Positions 35,863-44,512 of a stretch of DNA of 64,000 nucleotides are shown here, piece after piece (within the stretch, counting starts at the first letter, position 1; each line of letters opens with the position of its first letter). The notes beneath the pieces were generated by a model. The model was not told where the DNA came from and did not search any database. It saw only the letters and a list, made by a program, of their open reading frames with translations. Origin of the DNA: FEN-1219 sp963728995 (GTDB lineage: Bacteria; Pseudomonadota; Gammaproteobacteria; Steroidobacterales; Rariloculaceae); assembly GCA_963728995.1 (NCBI GenBank), contig CAVSMD010000002.1, forward strand, positions 186,001 to 250,000, read 5' to 3'. The position numbers and the translations under genes are program-made.

Positions 35863-37785
35863 TCAGCTGTCCTCGCGCTTGTCGTCCTTGACTTCCTCGA
35901 ACTCGGCGTCGACCACGTTGTCTTCGCCGCCGGCCGCTTGTCCCTCGGCACCGGGCTCACCCTGCTGGCTCGACGAGTACATGCGCTGCGCCATTCCCGC
36001 GGACGCATCGCTCAAACCCTTCAACTTCGCCTCGATCGTGGCTTTGTTGTCGCCCTTGATGGCCGTCTTCAGATCGGCCAGCGCCGACTCGACTTTCGCG
36101 CGCTCTTCACCGGACACCTTGTCGCCAAGCTCATGCAGCGACTTTTCGGTCGCATGCGCGAGCGCATCGGCCTGGTTACGGGTCTCGGCCAGCTCGCGGA
36201 ATTTCGCGTCATCGGCCGCATGCACTTCGGCGTCGCCGACCATGCGCTTGATCTCGTCCTCGCTCAATCCGGACGAGGCCTTGATGACGATCTTCTGCTC
36301 CTTGCCCGTCGCCTTGTCCTTGGCCGACACGTTCAAGATGCCGTTCGCGTCGATGTCGAAAGTGACCTCCACCTGGGGCATGCCACGCGGCGCCGGCGGC
36401 AGATCCGACAAGTCGAACCGCCCGAGCGACTTGTTGTCGCCCGCGCGACCTCGCTCGCCCTGCAGCACGTGGATCGTGACTGCCGTCTGGTTGTCGTCGG
36501 CCGTCGAGAACGTCTGCGTCGCCTTGGTCGGAATCGTGGTGTTCTTGTCGATCAGCTTGGTCATGACGCCACCCAACGTCTCGATGCCGAGCGACAAAGG
36601 CGTGACGTCGAGCAGCAGGACGTCCTTCACCTCACCGGCGAGCACACCGGCCTGGATAGCGGCTCCGACGGCGACCGCTTCGTCCGGATTCACGTCCCTG
36701 CGCGGCTCCTTGCCGAACAGAGTTTGCACCGCTTCCTGAACCTTCGGCATTCGGGTCTGGCCGCCGACCAGGATGACGTCGTCGACCTCCGAGACCTTCA
36801 AGCCCGCGTCCGTGAGCGCCGTCTTGCAAGGCGCGATCGTCCGCTCGATCAAGTCCTCGACGAGGGACTCGAGCTTCGCTCGAGTCAGGTTGATGTTCAG
36901 GTGCTTCGGCCCACTGGCGTCCGCCGTGATGTACGGTAGATTGACCTCCGTCTGCTGGCGCGTCGACAACTCGATCTTGGCCTTCTCGGAGGCTTCCTTC
37001 AGGCGCTGCATAGCGAGCGGGTCGCGACGGATGTCGACGCCGCTCTCCTTTTGAAACTCTTTCGCGAGATAGTCGATGATGCGCTTGTCGAAGTCCTCGC
37101 CACCCAGGAACGTGTCGCCGTTGGTTGCCAGCACCTCGAACTGGTGCTCGCCGTCCACTTCGGCGATCTCGATAATGGAGATGTCGAACGTGCCGCCGCC
37201 GAGGTCGTAGACGGCGATCTTGCGATCACCGCGTTTCTTGTCGAGACCGTAGGCGAGCGCTGCGGCCGTCGGCTCGTTGATGATGCGCTTGACCTCGAGC
37301 CCTGCGATTCGACCGGCGTCCTTCGTGGCCTGCCGCTGCGAGTCGTTGAAGTAGGCCGGCACGGTGATCACGGCCTCGGTGACTTTCTCGCCGAGATAGT
37401 CCTCCGCCGTCTGCTTCATCTTCGTGAGGACGCGGGCCGAGATCTCCGGCGGAGCCATCTTCTTGCCGCTGGCCTCGACCCAGGCGTCGCCGTTGTCGGC
37501 CTTCACGATCTTGTACGGCACCATGCCGACGTCCTTCTGGACCACATCGTCCTCGAAGCGTCGGCCGATCAGCCGCTTCACGGCGAACAGCGTGTTGGTC
37601 GGGTTCGTGACCGCCTGGCGCTTGGCCGTCTGGCCGACGAGCACCTCGCCGTCCTTCGTGAAGGCAATGATCGATGGGGTCGTCCGATCCCCCTCGCTGT
37701 TGTCGATGACCTTCGGCTTGCCGCCCTCCATCACCGCGACACAGGAGTTCGTCGTGCCCAAGTCGATGCCAATCACTCTACCCAT
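35863..37785 (-). CDS. dnaK: Chaperone protein DnaK (Hsp70)
   Basis: Central Hsp70 chaperone, 640 residues. The N-terminal phosphate loop is GIDLGTTNSCVAVMEGG; the second phosphate motif is VYDLGGGTFDISIIE; NEPTAAALAYGLDKK and the linker DVLLLDVTPLSLGIETLGG are standard. The C-terminus is EFEEVKDDKREDS, with the usual EEVKD-type tail. A sigma-32 promoter lies just upstream, in the short gap after grpE. Confidence 0.98.
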   Translation of the reverse strand: MGRVIGIDLGTTNSCVAVMEGGKPKVIDNSEGDRTTPSIIAFTKDGEVLVGQTAKRQAVTNPTNTLFAVKRLIGRRFEDDVVQKDVGMVPYKIVKADNGDAWVEASGKKMAPPEISARVLTKMKQTAEDYLGEKVTEAVITVPAYFNDSQRQATKDAGRIAGLEVKRIINEPTAAALAYGLDKKRGDRKIAVYDLGGGTFDISIIEIAEVDGEHQFEVLATNGDTFLGGEDFDKRIIDYLAKEFQKESGVDIRRDPLAMQRLKEASEKAKIELSTRQQTEVNLPYITADASGPKHLNINLTRAKLESLVEDLIERTIAPCKTALTDAGLKVSEVDDVILVGGQTRMPKVQEAVQTLFGKEPRRDVNPDEAVAVGAAIQAGVLAGEVKDVLLLDVTPLSLGIETLGGVMTKLIDKNTTIPTKATQTFSTADDNQTAVTIHVLQGERGRAGDNKSLGRFDLSDLPPAPRGMPQVEVTFDIDANGILNVSAKDKATGKEQKIVIKASSGLSEDEIKRMVGDAEVHAADDAKFRELAETRNQADALAHATEKSLHELGDKVSGEERAKVESALADLKTAIKGDNKATIEAKLKGLSDASAGMAQRMYSSSQQGEPGAEGQAAGGEDNVVDAEFEEVKDDKREDS

Positions 37786-37836
37786 GGTGGTCGTGCTCCA
37801 AATTCGTTCAACAGGTGTTAATCGCTAATCACTGCG

Positions 37837-37864
37837 AAATGGGGCGGACAGCCGACATTTCAAG
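37837..37864 (-). promoter_or_regulatory. Sigma-32 heat-shock promoter before dnaK
   Basis: Minus strand: CTTGAAA (37864-37858), 13 bases, then CCCCATTT (37844-37837). Both elements match the sigma-32 consensus (CTTGAAA and CCCCATnT) fully, with a normal spacer. The -35 overlaps the last codons of grpE. The start codon of dnaK is 52 bases beyond the -10. Confidence 0.9.
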
Positions 37865-38366
37865 CGTCCTCGCCTCGCGCCAGGATGACTTTTGCGGCTC
37901 GCAATAGCCGGTCGTTCAGCTCGTAGCCCTTCTGGATCACTTCGAGGACCGTATGGGGCTCGACGTTCGGGGCCGCCAGAAGGCTCAGCGCTTCGTGCTT
38001 GTTCGGATCGAACGGCTGCCCCCGGGGGTCGATCTCGCGAATCCCGGCCGAGGCGAACGCGTCGTCGAGCAGCCGCAGCGTGGCGCGCTGACCTTCGATC
38101 AGAGCGCCCTCGCCGGCCTTCTCGGCCGCGGCCACGCCGGCCTCCAGGCTATCCCGCACGGGTAGAACGGCCTGCGCCAGCCGCTCGGCCCCGAACCTTC
38201 TGGCCTGCTCGACCTCGCGGGCACTGCGCTTGCGAACGTTGTCGAGCTCCGCGATGGCCCGCAGATAGCGATCACGGTTCTCGTCGGCTTCCCGACGCAG
38301 CGCTTCGAGCGCCGGGTCGGTGCCCTCGGGAGAGCTCGCGTCGGCTTCGGTCCGTTCTTCGTTCAT
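37860..38366 (-). CDS. grpE: Nucleotide exchange factor GrpE
   Basis: Exchange factor releasing ADP from DnaK; 168 residues from ATG 38366. The upstream ATG at 38414 is rejected because it would lie only about 12 bases after the -10 of the heat-shock promoter, at or next to the transcript start; 38366 has AGGA at good spacing and yields the usual acidic N-terminus MNEERTEAD. The long helix (DRYLRAIAELDNVRKRSARE) and the C-terminal beta domain (QPFDPNKHEALSLLAA, VIQKGYELNDRLLRAAKVIL) are typical. Confidence 0.95.
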   Translation of the reverse strand: MNEERTEADASSPEGTDPALEALRREADENRDRYLRAIAELDNVRKRSAREVEQARRFGAERLAQAVLPVRDSLEAGVAAAEKAGEGALIEGQRATLRLLDDAFASAGIREIDPRGQPFDPNKHEALSLLAAPNVEPHTVLEVIQKGYELNDRLLRAAKVILARGEDA

Positions 38367-38425
38367 GGCAAATCCTGGGCTGCGCACCGCCTTTTCGGCG
38401 GCGCTTTCGAACACGGGTTGTGGGC

Positions 38426-38453
38426 AGATGGGGTCTAGCCGTTCGACTTCAAG
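38426..38453 (-). promoter_or_regulatory. Sigma-32 heat-shock promoter before grpE, inside the hrcA end
   Basis: Minus strand: CTTGAAG (38453-38447), 13 bases, then CCCCATCT (38433-38426). One mismatch to the -35 consensus, none to the -10. The -35 lies within the last hrcA codons and the -10 starts right after the hrcA stop. This separates grpE-dnaK-dnaJ from hrcA under heat shock and decides the grpE start. Confidence 0.85.
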
Positions 38454-39490
38454 GCGCGACCGAGCAACTTCGCCGTGATATCCACGATCGGGATCACGCG
38501 CTCATACGCCATCCGCGTCGGACCAATGACCCCAAGGACACCCATCGTGTCGTCCTCGGTAACGTACGGGGCTGCGACGATACTATAGGAATCGAGCAGC
38601 TGGTACCCGGACTCGTGCCCGATGAAGATCTGGACGCCTTCGGCCTTCATGCTCTGATCGAGCAGATGCAGGATATCGTGCTGCCGGCTGAAGGCCTCGA
38701 AAAGGCCCCTTAGAGTCTCGACGTCGCCGACGCTATCGACGTCCATGAGATTCGTTTCCCCGGCCACGACGAACTCGGGCGCCGGCTCGGCTTCCGGAAC
38801 CACCTTCTGCGCCATCTCGATGGCCTCGATCATGAAGGCGTTCATCGAGGCGCGCGTCTTGCGCAGCTCCGCGATCAGCAGGTCTCGGACTTCGGGCAAC
38901 GTGTGCCCGGCGAATCGTTCGTTCAGGAAGTTGCTCGCGCGCCGCAGCTCGTCGGTGCCGAAATCACGTTGGACGTTCAAGATTTTGTTCTGGACCTCGC
39001 GCTCGTTGACGACGAGGATCGCCAGCACGCGCTGACCGGACAGCGGCAGGAACTCTATCTGACGCAATGCCGTCTGCGCACGACGCGGCACGGTCACGAT
39101 CCCTGCGAGGCTCGTGACGGCGGACAGCAGAGTGGAGACCGACAACGCCACGGCTTGCGGATCACCGGACACGTCGTTGAAGCCCTGGCTGAAGCGCAGC
39201 AGATCGTCGCGATTTGGAGGGGTGAGCTTGAGCAGCGTGTCCACGAAGAAGCGGTACCCCTTGATCGTGGGCACTCTTCCCGCCGACGTATGCGGCGAGG
39301 CCACGAAACCGAGCTCCTCGAGGTCCGCGACGATGTTACGGATGGTCGCCGGGCTCAGATCGAGCCCAGACTCGCGGGACAGCGTCCGCGACCCGACGGG
39401 CTGTCCTTCTCGAATATATCTGTCGACGAGGAGGCGCAGCAGAGTCTGTGCACGCTCGTCCAAAACGTCCCCGGGTTTGTCGCTCGCCAT
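38435..39490 (-). CDS. hrcA: Heat-inducible transcription repressor HrcA
   Basis: Repressor of chaperone genes that binds CIRCE operators; 351 residues from ATG 39490 (MASDKPGDVLDERAQ). The winged-helix N-terminus has REGQPVGSRTLSRESGLDLS, PATIRNIVADLEELGFV and SPHTSAGRVPTIKGYRFFVD, all diagnostic. No CIRCE sequence (TTAGCACTC-N9-GAGTGCTAA) was found in the gaps of this cluster, so its targets may be elsewhere, for example at groESL. It is divergent from nadK. Confidence 0.95.
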   Translation of the reverse strand: MASDKPGDVLDERAQTLLRLLVDRYIREGQPVGSRTLSRESGLDLSPATIRNIVADLEELGFVASPHTSAGRVPTIKGYRFFVDTLLKLTPPNRDDLLRFSQGFNDVSGDPQAVALSVSTLLSAVTSLAGIVTVPRRAQTALRQIEFLPLSGQRVLAILVVNEREVQNKILNVQRDFGTDELRRASNFLNERFAGHTLPEVRDLLIAELRKTRASMNAFMIEAIEMAQKVVPEAEPAPEFVVAGETNLMDVDSVGDVETLRGLFEAFSRQHDILHLLDQSMKAEGVQIFIGHESGYQLLDSYSIVAAPYVTEDDTMGVLGVIGPTRMAYERVIPIVDITAKLLGRALKSNG

Positions 39491-39573
39491 CGGCACTGGC
39501 TGTGATAACGTAGACGCCGCTTTCAAGCGTACAGCACGCTAACGGGTTCCCGCCACTGTCCAGCAATCGACCG

Positions 39574-40473
39574 ATGCCGCGCGAATTCAAGACGGTTGGC
39601 TTATGGGGGCGCCTCACTGAGCGAGCGGTGGCCGAGCCCGCGTTGCAGGTGCTGAAGCACCTGCAGAAACGCGGCATCAAGGTGTTCGTCGCGACCGAAT
39701 CCGATGGCAACGCAGCGTTTGCGGAGGCGCAACGCCTGCCCGAGCGCGAACTGGCGTCTTCTGTGGACGTCGTGGTCGCCGTCGGCGGCGACGGTACATT
39801 GTTACATGCGGCGCGCCACGTCGCCGGACGCGACGTGCCACTGCTCGGTGTGAACCGCGGCAGGCTGGGCTTTCTCACCGACATCTCGCCGGAGCACATG
39901 CTGCAGGCGATCGACGAGATCCTGGCCGGCGATCACCTGGCCGAGCAACGCGCCATGCTGGCCGCAAAGCTTGGCGGCCACCCGGGCACGGAGGCGCTCT
40001 TCGCGCTCAACGATATCGTCCTGCAAAAAGGCGAGACCGGCCGCATGCTCGATTTCACGACCGTCGTCGACGGCGTGTACGTGAATACCCACAGGGGAGA
40101 CGGCTTGATCGTGGCCACCCCCACCGGCTCGACGGCCTATGCGCTGTCTTGCGGAGGTCCGATCATTCAACCGAACGTCAATGCGCTCGTGATGGTGCCG
40201 ATTTGTCCCCACACGTTGAGCGATCGACCGATCGTGCTGCCTTCGAGCAGCACCGTGCGCGTGAGCCTGGAACGAGACACGCACGGGCCCGCCCACGTCG
40301 TGTGCGATGGCGAAGCCTTGGCACGAATCTCCGCAGGGCAGACTCTCACGATCGGCCTTGCCACGCAGACCGTCACGCTTCTGCATCCCCGCGACTACAA
40401 TTACTACGAGCTGCTGCGCTCCAAGCTGAATTGGGGGCGCGCGAATCGTGATCGCACGAGCTCGCGTGGCTGA
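39574..40473 (+). CDS. nadK: NAD kinase
   Basis: Phosphorylates NAD to NADP; 299 residues. The GGDGT motif is at residues 71-75 (VVAVGGDGTLLHAARH); NRGRLGFLTDI and the NE/D region NDIVLQKGETGRM, followed by GDGLIVATPTGSTAYALSCG, complete the nucleotide site. The start ATG 39574 gives the family N-terminus FKTVGLWGR. It precedes recN by 6 bases, the common nadK-recN pair, divergent from hrcA. Confidence 0.97.
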   Translation: MPREFKTVGLWGRLTERAVAEPALQVLKHLQKRGIKVFVATESDGNAAFAEAQRLPERELASSVDVVVAVGGDGTLLHAARHVAGRDVPLLGVNRGRLGFLTDISPEHMLQAIDEILAGDHLAEQRAMLAAKLGGHPGTEALFALNDIVLQKGETGRMLDFTTVVDGVYVNTHRGDGLIVATPTGSTAYALSCGGPIIQPNVNALVMVPICPHTLSDRPIVLPSSSTVRVSLERDTHGPAHVVCDGEALARISAGQTLTIGLATQTVTLLHPRDYNYYELLRSKLNWGRANRDRTSSRG

Positions 40474-40479
40474 CGAGCC

Positions 40480-42153
40480 GTGTTGAGCTTGATCCGCGCC
40501 AAAAATTACGCCGTCATCGACGAGGTCGAGCTGGAGTTCTCGCCGGGTTTCAGCGTAATGACGGGCGAGACGGGCGCCGGCAAATCCATCCTGGTCGATG
40601 CGCTCGGGCTCGCGCTCGGTGACCGGGCAGACTCGAGCACGGTTCGGCCCGGGAACGATCGCGCCGAGATCAGCGTGCTGTTCGAAATACCTCACGCGCA
40701 TGCCGCGCTCGCGTGGCTCGCCGAGCGCGGCCTCGAAGACGGCTCGACCTGCGCATTGCGCCGAATCGTCGGTGCAGACGGTCGCTCGCGAGCGTTCGTC
40801 AACGGCCAGCCTGTCACCCTTCAGGACCTGAAGGCGCTCGGCAATCTGCTCGTCGACATTCATGGCCAGCATGCGCATCAATCGCTGCTGGAAGGGGGCA
40901 ACCAACGCGCGCTCCTCGATGCGTCGGCGGGGCTCGAGCCGATGGTCGCGACGGTGGCCGCGTCGTACACGAGCTGGAAGGCCCTCGAGCACGACCTCGA
41001 AGCACGACGCCGTAACGCCGCCACGCGCGCGGCGGAGCTCGAGCTGCTTCGCTTTCAGCTCGCCGAGCTCGATGCGCTGGCCCTGGCCGACGGCGAGTAC
41101 GAGCAACTGGCCGTCGAGCGCGACCGTCTCGCGAACACCGACCGCCTCGTGAGCGGCGCCAACCACGCGCTCGAGCGTCTGGCCGACAACGACTCGACCT
41201 CAGCGTATGCCGCCGTGGTCGAGGCCCGACGAGCGCTCGAGCCTCTCGTCGAGCACGATCCAACGCTACGCGCCCCGACCGAGCTGCTCGCCGGCATCGA
41301 GGCCGAGATTCGCGACGTCGAGTCGACGTTACGGCACTACCTGGACCGAATCGAAGCCGACCCGGAGCGACTGACCCGGGTGGATGACCGGCTCGCGAGA
41401 ATCCGCACGGCGGCGCGCCGGCACGGCGTGGCGCCCCACGAGCTCGCGGCTGTCCACGTCGACATTCAACGACGCAGCAGCGCGCTTGACGACAGCGCGG
41501 AGTCCCTGGAAGCCCTCTCGGCCAAGGCGGCCGTCGCGCGCGCAACGTTCTTCGCGGCGGCCAAGAAACTGAGCGGCCGGCGCGCGAAGCAAGCCACCGC
41601 CTTGAGCCGTGCCGTCACGGCGGAGCTCACGGACCTCGGCATGCCGCACGGCGAGTTTCGCATCGAGCTCGAGCCCAAACCGGAGGAGCGCGCCGACGGC
41701 TCGGGACTCGAGCACGTGGAGTTTCAGGTCAAGCTGAATCCCGGTCAGCCGTTTGGCTCTCTGAGCAAGGTCGCGTCGGGCGGTGAGCTGTCGCGAATCA
41801 GCCTCGCAATCGAGGTCGTTCGCTCCGGTGCTTCACCCGTCACGGCCTTCGTGTTCGACGAGGTCGATGCCGGTATCGGGGGTCGGGTTGCCGAAATCGT
41901 CGGCCGCAAGCTGCGCGGGCTCGCCGGAGCGCGTCAGGTTCTGTGCGTCACCCATCTACCGCAGGTGGCGAGTCAGGGAGAGGCGCACTACCGCGTCATG
42001 AAGCTGACGGACGGCAAGACGAGCCGCACGCAGGTGCGCCGCCTGACGGCCGAGGAGCGCGTCGAAGAGCTTTCACGCATGCTCGGCGGCATCGAAATCA
42101 CGGAACGTACGCGAGCACACGCCGCCGAGATGATCGATCGCGCAGCCCGTTGA
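40480..42153 (+). CDS. recN: DNA repair protein RecN
   Basis: SMC-like ATPase in double-strand break repair; 557 residues from GTG 40480. Walker A is GETGAGKS (29-36), followed by a central coiled coil with DIHGQHAHQSLLEGGNQR; the ABC signature is KVASGGELSRISLAIEV and Walker B is FVFDEVDAGIGGRVAE. The His loop is LCVTHLPQVASQGEAHYRVM. No LexA box was recognised upstream, where there is room for only 6 bases after nadK. Confidence 0.97.
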   Translation: MLSLIRAKNYAVIDEVELEFSPGFSVMTGETGAGKSILVDALGLALGDRADSSTVRPGNDRAEISVLFEIPHAHAALAWLAERGLEDGSTCALRRIVGADGRSRAFVNGQPVTLQDLKALGNLLVDIHGQHAHQSLLEGGNQRALLDASAGLEPMVATVAASYTSWKALEHDLEARRRNAATRAAELELLRFQLAELDALALADGEYEQLAVERDRLANTDRLVSGANHALERLADNDSTSAYAAVVEARRALEPLVEHDPTLRAPTELLAGIEAEIRDVESTLRHYLDRIEADPERLTRVDDRLARIRTAARRHGVAPHELAAVHVDIQRRSSALDDSAESLEALSAKAAVARATFFAAAKKLSGRRAKQATALSRAVTAELTDLGMPHGEFRIELEPKPEERADGSGLEHVEFQVKLNPGQPFGSLSKVASGGELSRISLAIEVVRSGASPVTAFVFDEVDAGIGGRVAEIVGRKLRGLAGARQVLCVTHLPQVASQGEAHYRVMKLTDGKTSRTQVRRLTAEERVEELSRMLGGIEITERTRAHAAEMIDRAAR

Positions 42154-42164
42154 GGAAATGCCGA

Positions 42165-42572
42165 TCAGGCGGGTTTTTTCGGCCGCACGTACAAGACGAG
42201 GCTGTGATCCTCAATCTCGTAGTTGTGCTTTGCAGCGATCTCGCGCTGCAGCTGCTCGATGCGCTCGTCGAAAAACTCCGTCACGCGACCGGTTTCTAGA
42301 CAGACCATGTGATCGTGATGTGTTCGATCGGCCAGCTCGAAAACGGCTTGGCCGCCTTCGAAGTTATTGCGGCTCACGAGCCCTGCCCGCTCGAACTGGG
42401 TCAACACTCGATACACGGTCGCGAGGCCGAGCTCTTCGCCGTGGTCGAGCAGAGCCCGATAGATGGCCTCCGCCGACATGTGCCGTTCCCGGCTGTTCTC
42501 CAGGATCTCGAGCACCTTCAGGCGCGGTGACGTGACCTTGAGGCCGACTTTGCGAAGATCTTGTCCTTCCAC
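42165..42572 (-). CDS. fur: Ferric uptake regulator Fur
   Basis: Iron-responsive repressor, 135 residues, GTG 42572. The winged-helix part includes GLKVTSPRLKVLEILE and LGLATVYRVLTQFERAGLVS; the metal-binding motif is THHDHMVCLETGRVTEF with HHDH. Only one cysteine is present: the second residue of the usual CxxC pair is Thr-Gly (CLETG), and there is no C-terminal CxxxxC. So it lacks the structural zinc site of E. coli Fur, as reported for Pseudomonas-type Fur. Convergent with recN, divergent from bamE, the usual context. Confidence 0.96.
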   Translation of the reverse strand: MEGQDLRKVGLKVTSPRLKVLEILENSRERHMSAEAIYRALLDHGEELGLATVYRVLTQFERAGLVSRNNFEGGQAVFELADRTHHDHMVCLETGRVTEFFDERIEQLQREIAAKHNYEIEDHSLVLYVRPKKPA

Positions 42573-42644
42573 TAGAGGCTCGCTCGGAACTTATCGAGTA
42601 TGATGCCGCTCCGATTATGAACCATACTTGCCGCCCGCTCCACC

Positions 42645-43076
42645 GTGCTCGACTATCTTAAGCGTGTCCGCTGGCATCTCGGTTTACTCGTGCCCGTCGC
42701 ACTGGCGCTCGCTGCCTGCGTGTATCGCATCGACATTCAGCAGGGCAATTTGCTCAAGGACAAGGACATTGCCCAGATCGAAGTGGGCATGACACGCAGC
42801 CAGGTGCAGTTCCTGCTCGGCACGCCGATGGTGTCCGATAGCTTTCATCGCGATCGGTGGGACTACGCTTATTACTTGCAGAAGGGCCGCTCGCCGGATG
42901 TCGAGCGTCGCTGGGTGGTTGTCTACTTCAACAACGATCGCGTCGCGCGGATCGAGCGCGATCTGACGTTGCAGCCCACCGCCGCGCGTTATGAGCCGGA
43001 GGCGCCACGCACCCGGCATCGCAAACATAAACGTCATCTGACCGCGCGCGACGGCGAAAGCGACCAGGCGCCGTAG
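42645..43076 (+). CDS. bamE: Outer membrane assembly lipoprotein BamE
   Basis: Small lipoprotein of the BAM complex that inserts outer-membrane proteins; 143 residues from GTG 42645. Signal and lipobox: LLVPVALALAAC, Cys25. The SmpA/OmlA fold region is VGMTRSQVQFLLGTPMVSDS and RWDYAYYLQKGR. The C-terminus has a basic tail (RTRHRKHKRH). Divergent from fur; a Fur operator was not evident in the 70-base gap. Confidence 0.95.
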   Translation: MLDYLKRVRWHLGLLVPVALALAACVYRIDIQQGNLLKDKDIAQIEVGMTRSQVQFLLGTPMVSDSFHRDRWDYAYYLQKGRSPDVERRWVVVYFNNDRVARIERDLTLQPTAARYEPEAPRTRHRKHKRHLTARDGESDQAP

Positions 43077-43088
43077 CGAGAACGCCTG

Positions 43089-43532
43089 CTAGGTCGGCGG
43101 AACCGACCCGTACACCTTAGCGGCGCGAGCCGTGAACGCACTCATCTGCGCGCCGGCGAGCTCCTCGAATATCTTCGAAAACAAGGCGCCGAACGGGGAC
43201 ACCGTCACCTCGAAGAGGAGTGACAGCGACACCTCGGTGCCCGAAGCTGCCGCGGCGAATCGCCATTCACCTCGCAGCCGCCGAAACGGCCCCGATACGA
43301 GCTCGATGCCGATCCGCTCGGGACGTTGTAGCGTGTTGCGGGTGCGAAAGCCCTGCTGAAAGCCGAGCATGCCGATCTCGAGTGTCGCTTCGAGCGTATT
43401 GCCCTGCCGCGTGTCCACACAAGCTGCACGGCACCAATGCAGGAACTCCGGATAGCGCTCGATGTCGTTGACGAGATCGAACATCTGTTCCGCGCTGTAT
43501 GGCACCTGCGCGTGGCGTTGCACTGTCGGCAA
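43089..43532 (-). CDS. ratA: START/polyketide-cyclase-like protein RatA
   Basis: Member of the RatA/CoQ10-binding START family; in E. coli it interferes with 70S ribosome association, and a ubiquinone-related role is also proposed. 147 residues from TTG 43532, chosen for its GAGGAG site and the family N-terminus PTVQRHAQVPYSAEQMFDLV. Further motifs are NDIERYPEFLHWC and SGPFRRLRGEWRF. The frame is open upstream into the smpB start without family sequence. Divergent from smpB, as in many gammaproteobacteria. Confidence 0.92.
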   Translation of the reverse strand: MPTVQRHAQVPYSAEQMFDLVNDIERYPEFLHWCRAACVDTRQGNTLEATLEIGMLGFQQGFRTRNTLQRPERIGIELVSGPFRRLRGEWRFAAAASGTEVSLSLLFEVTVSPFGALFSKIFEELAGAQMSAFTARAAKVYGSVPPT

Positions 43533-43594
43533 AACGGCTCCTCGGTATCTTTCGGCATATTTTTTTGCGGTGGATTCTAGGATCATTGTCGCCG

Positions 43595-44071
43595 ATGGCC
43601 AAGAAAACCGCTCAGGCGCAAAACTCGATCGCACAAAACCGGAAGGCACGCTTCGACTACTTCATAGAAGAGCGGGTCGAGGCCGGTATCGCGTTGCTGG
43701 GCTGGGAGGTGAAGAGCCTGCGTGCCGGCAAGGCGCAGCTCGTCGACAGTTATGTGATCCTTCGGAACGGCGAAGCATGGCTGCTCGGCTCCCACGTCGC
43801 TCCGCTGAACACGGCATCGACGCACGTCAATGCCGACCCGAAGCGCCTGCGTAAGCTCCTGCTGAACCGTCGCGAGATCGATCGGTTCACCGGCCTCGTG
43901 GAGCGGAAGGGCTACACGCTCGTCGCGCTGGAGCTGTACTGGAGCAAGAATCGGGCGAAGCTCGCCGTCGGTCTCGCCAAAGGCAAGAAGCAGCACGACA
44001 AGCGCGACACCGAGAAGGACCGCGACTGGCAACGCGATCGGTCCCGTGTGATGAAGACGCACGTGCATTAG
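43595..44071 (+). CDS. smpB: SsrA-binding protein SmpB
   Basis: Partner of tmRNA in trans-translation; 158 residues from ATG 43595. The core is QNRKARFDYFIEERVEAGIA and GWEVKSLRAGKAQLVDSYV; the basic C-terminal tail (KKQHDKRDTEKDRDWQRDRS) is the part that enters the decoding site. It lies 60 bases before ssrA, as expected for this pair. The long upstream extension of the frame overlaps ratA and is rejected. Confidence 0.97.
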   Translation: MAKKTAQAQNSIAQNRKARFDYFIEERVEAGIALLGWEVKSLRAGKAQLVDSYVILRNGEAWLLGSHVAPLNTASTHVNADPKRLRKLLLNRREIDRFTGLVERKGYTLVALELYWSKNRAKLAVGLAKGKKQHDKRDTEKDRDWQRDRSRVMKTHVH

Positions 44072-44093
44072 TCGCGAAATCTGCACCCGGGCC

Positions 44094-44121
44094 TTGCAAG
44101 CAAGGCGCTCGGCCCTAAACT
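44094..44121 (+). promoter_or_regulatory. Candidate promoter of ssrA
   Basis: TTGCAA (44094-44099), a 16-base spacer, then TAAACT (44116-44121). The mature tmRNA would begin 11 bases beyond the -10, which allows a short leader removed by RNase P. Confidence 0.5.
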
Positions 44122-44131
44122 AGGCTGACCT

Positions 44132-44504
44132 GGGGGCGACCTGGTTTCGACGTGGGTCGCGAAGCCTGAGGGGCATGCCGAGGTGCAGATTACCTCGTAA
44201 AACCATCTGCAAACTGTTAGTTGCCAACGACGACAACTACGCACTAGCCGCTTAATACCCGGTTGGGTGCCGTCTGACTGGAGCCGTGCTTGTGCGTCCA
44301 GCGTCCTTCGGGACATTCAGGCGTCATATCTCACAAGATCGCGATGAGGTAAGTCCGGGACCGAGTCGCTAGACGCTACGGAATCGCCGTCAGTGGGCCC
44401 TGTTCGTCGGGTTGCTGCCGGCTAAAACAATAGACGCGACTACGCATGTAGAACCGACGGTAGAGGGCTTACGGACGCGGGTTCGATTCCCGCCGCCTCC
44501 ACCA
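44132..44504 (+). ncRNA. ssrA: tmRNA (SsrA), tag ANDDNYALAA
   Basis: A 373-base tmRNA that rescues stalled ribosomes with SmpB. The 5' end GGGGGCGACCTGGTTTCGAC pairs with the 3' end CGCCTCC before an encoded ACCA, forming the tRNA-like acceptor; the T-arm GGTTCGATTCC is near the 3' end. The tag reading frame is 44223-44255: GCC AAC GAC GAC AAC TAC GCA CTA GCC GCT TAA, giving ANDDNYALAA. This is close to the E. coli tag ANDENYALAA and ends in the LAA degron recognised by ClpXP. The gene is intact; no integrase or attachment repeat follows it. Confidence 0.97.
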
Positions 44505-44512
44505 CTCAAGAG

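Noticed and set aside
39491..39573. CTTGAAA upstream of hrcA as a third sigma-32 promoter
   Set aside because: The -35-like element is present, but no CCCCAT-like -10 occurs at 11-16 bases; not supported.
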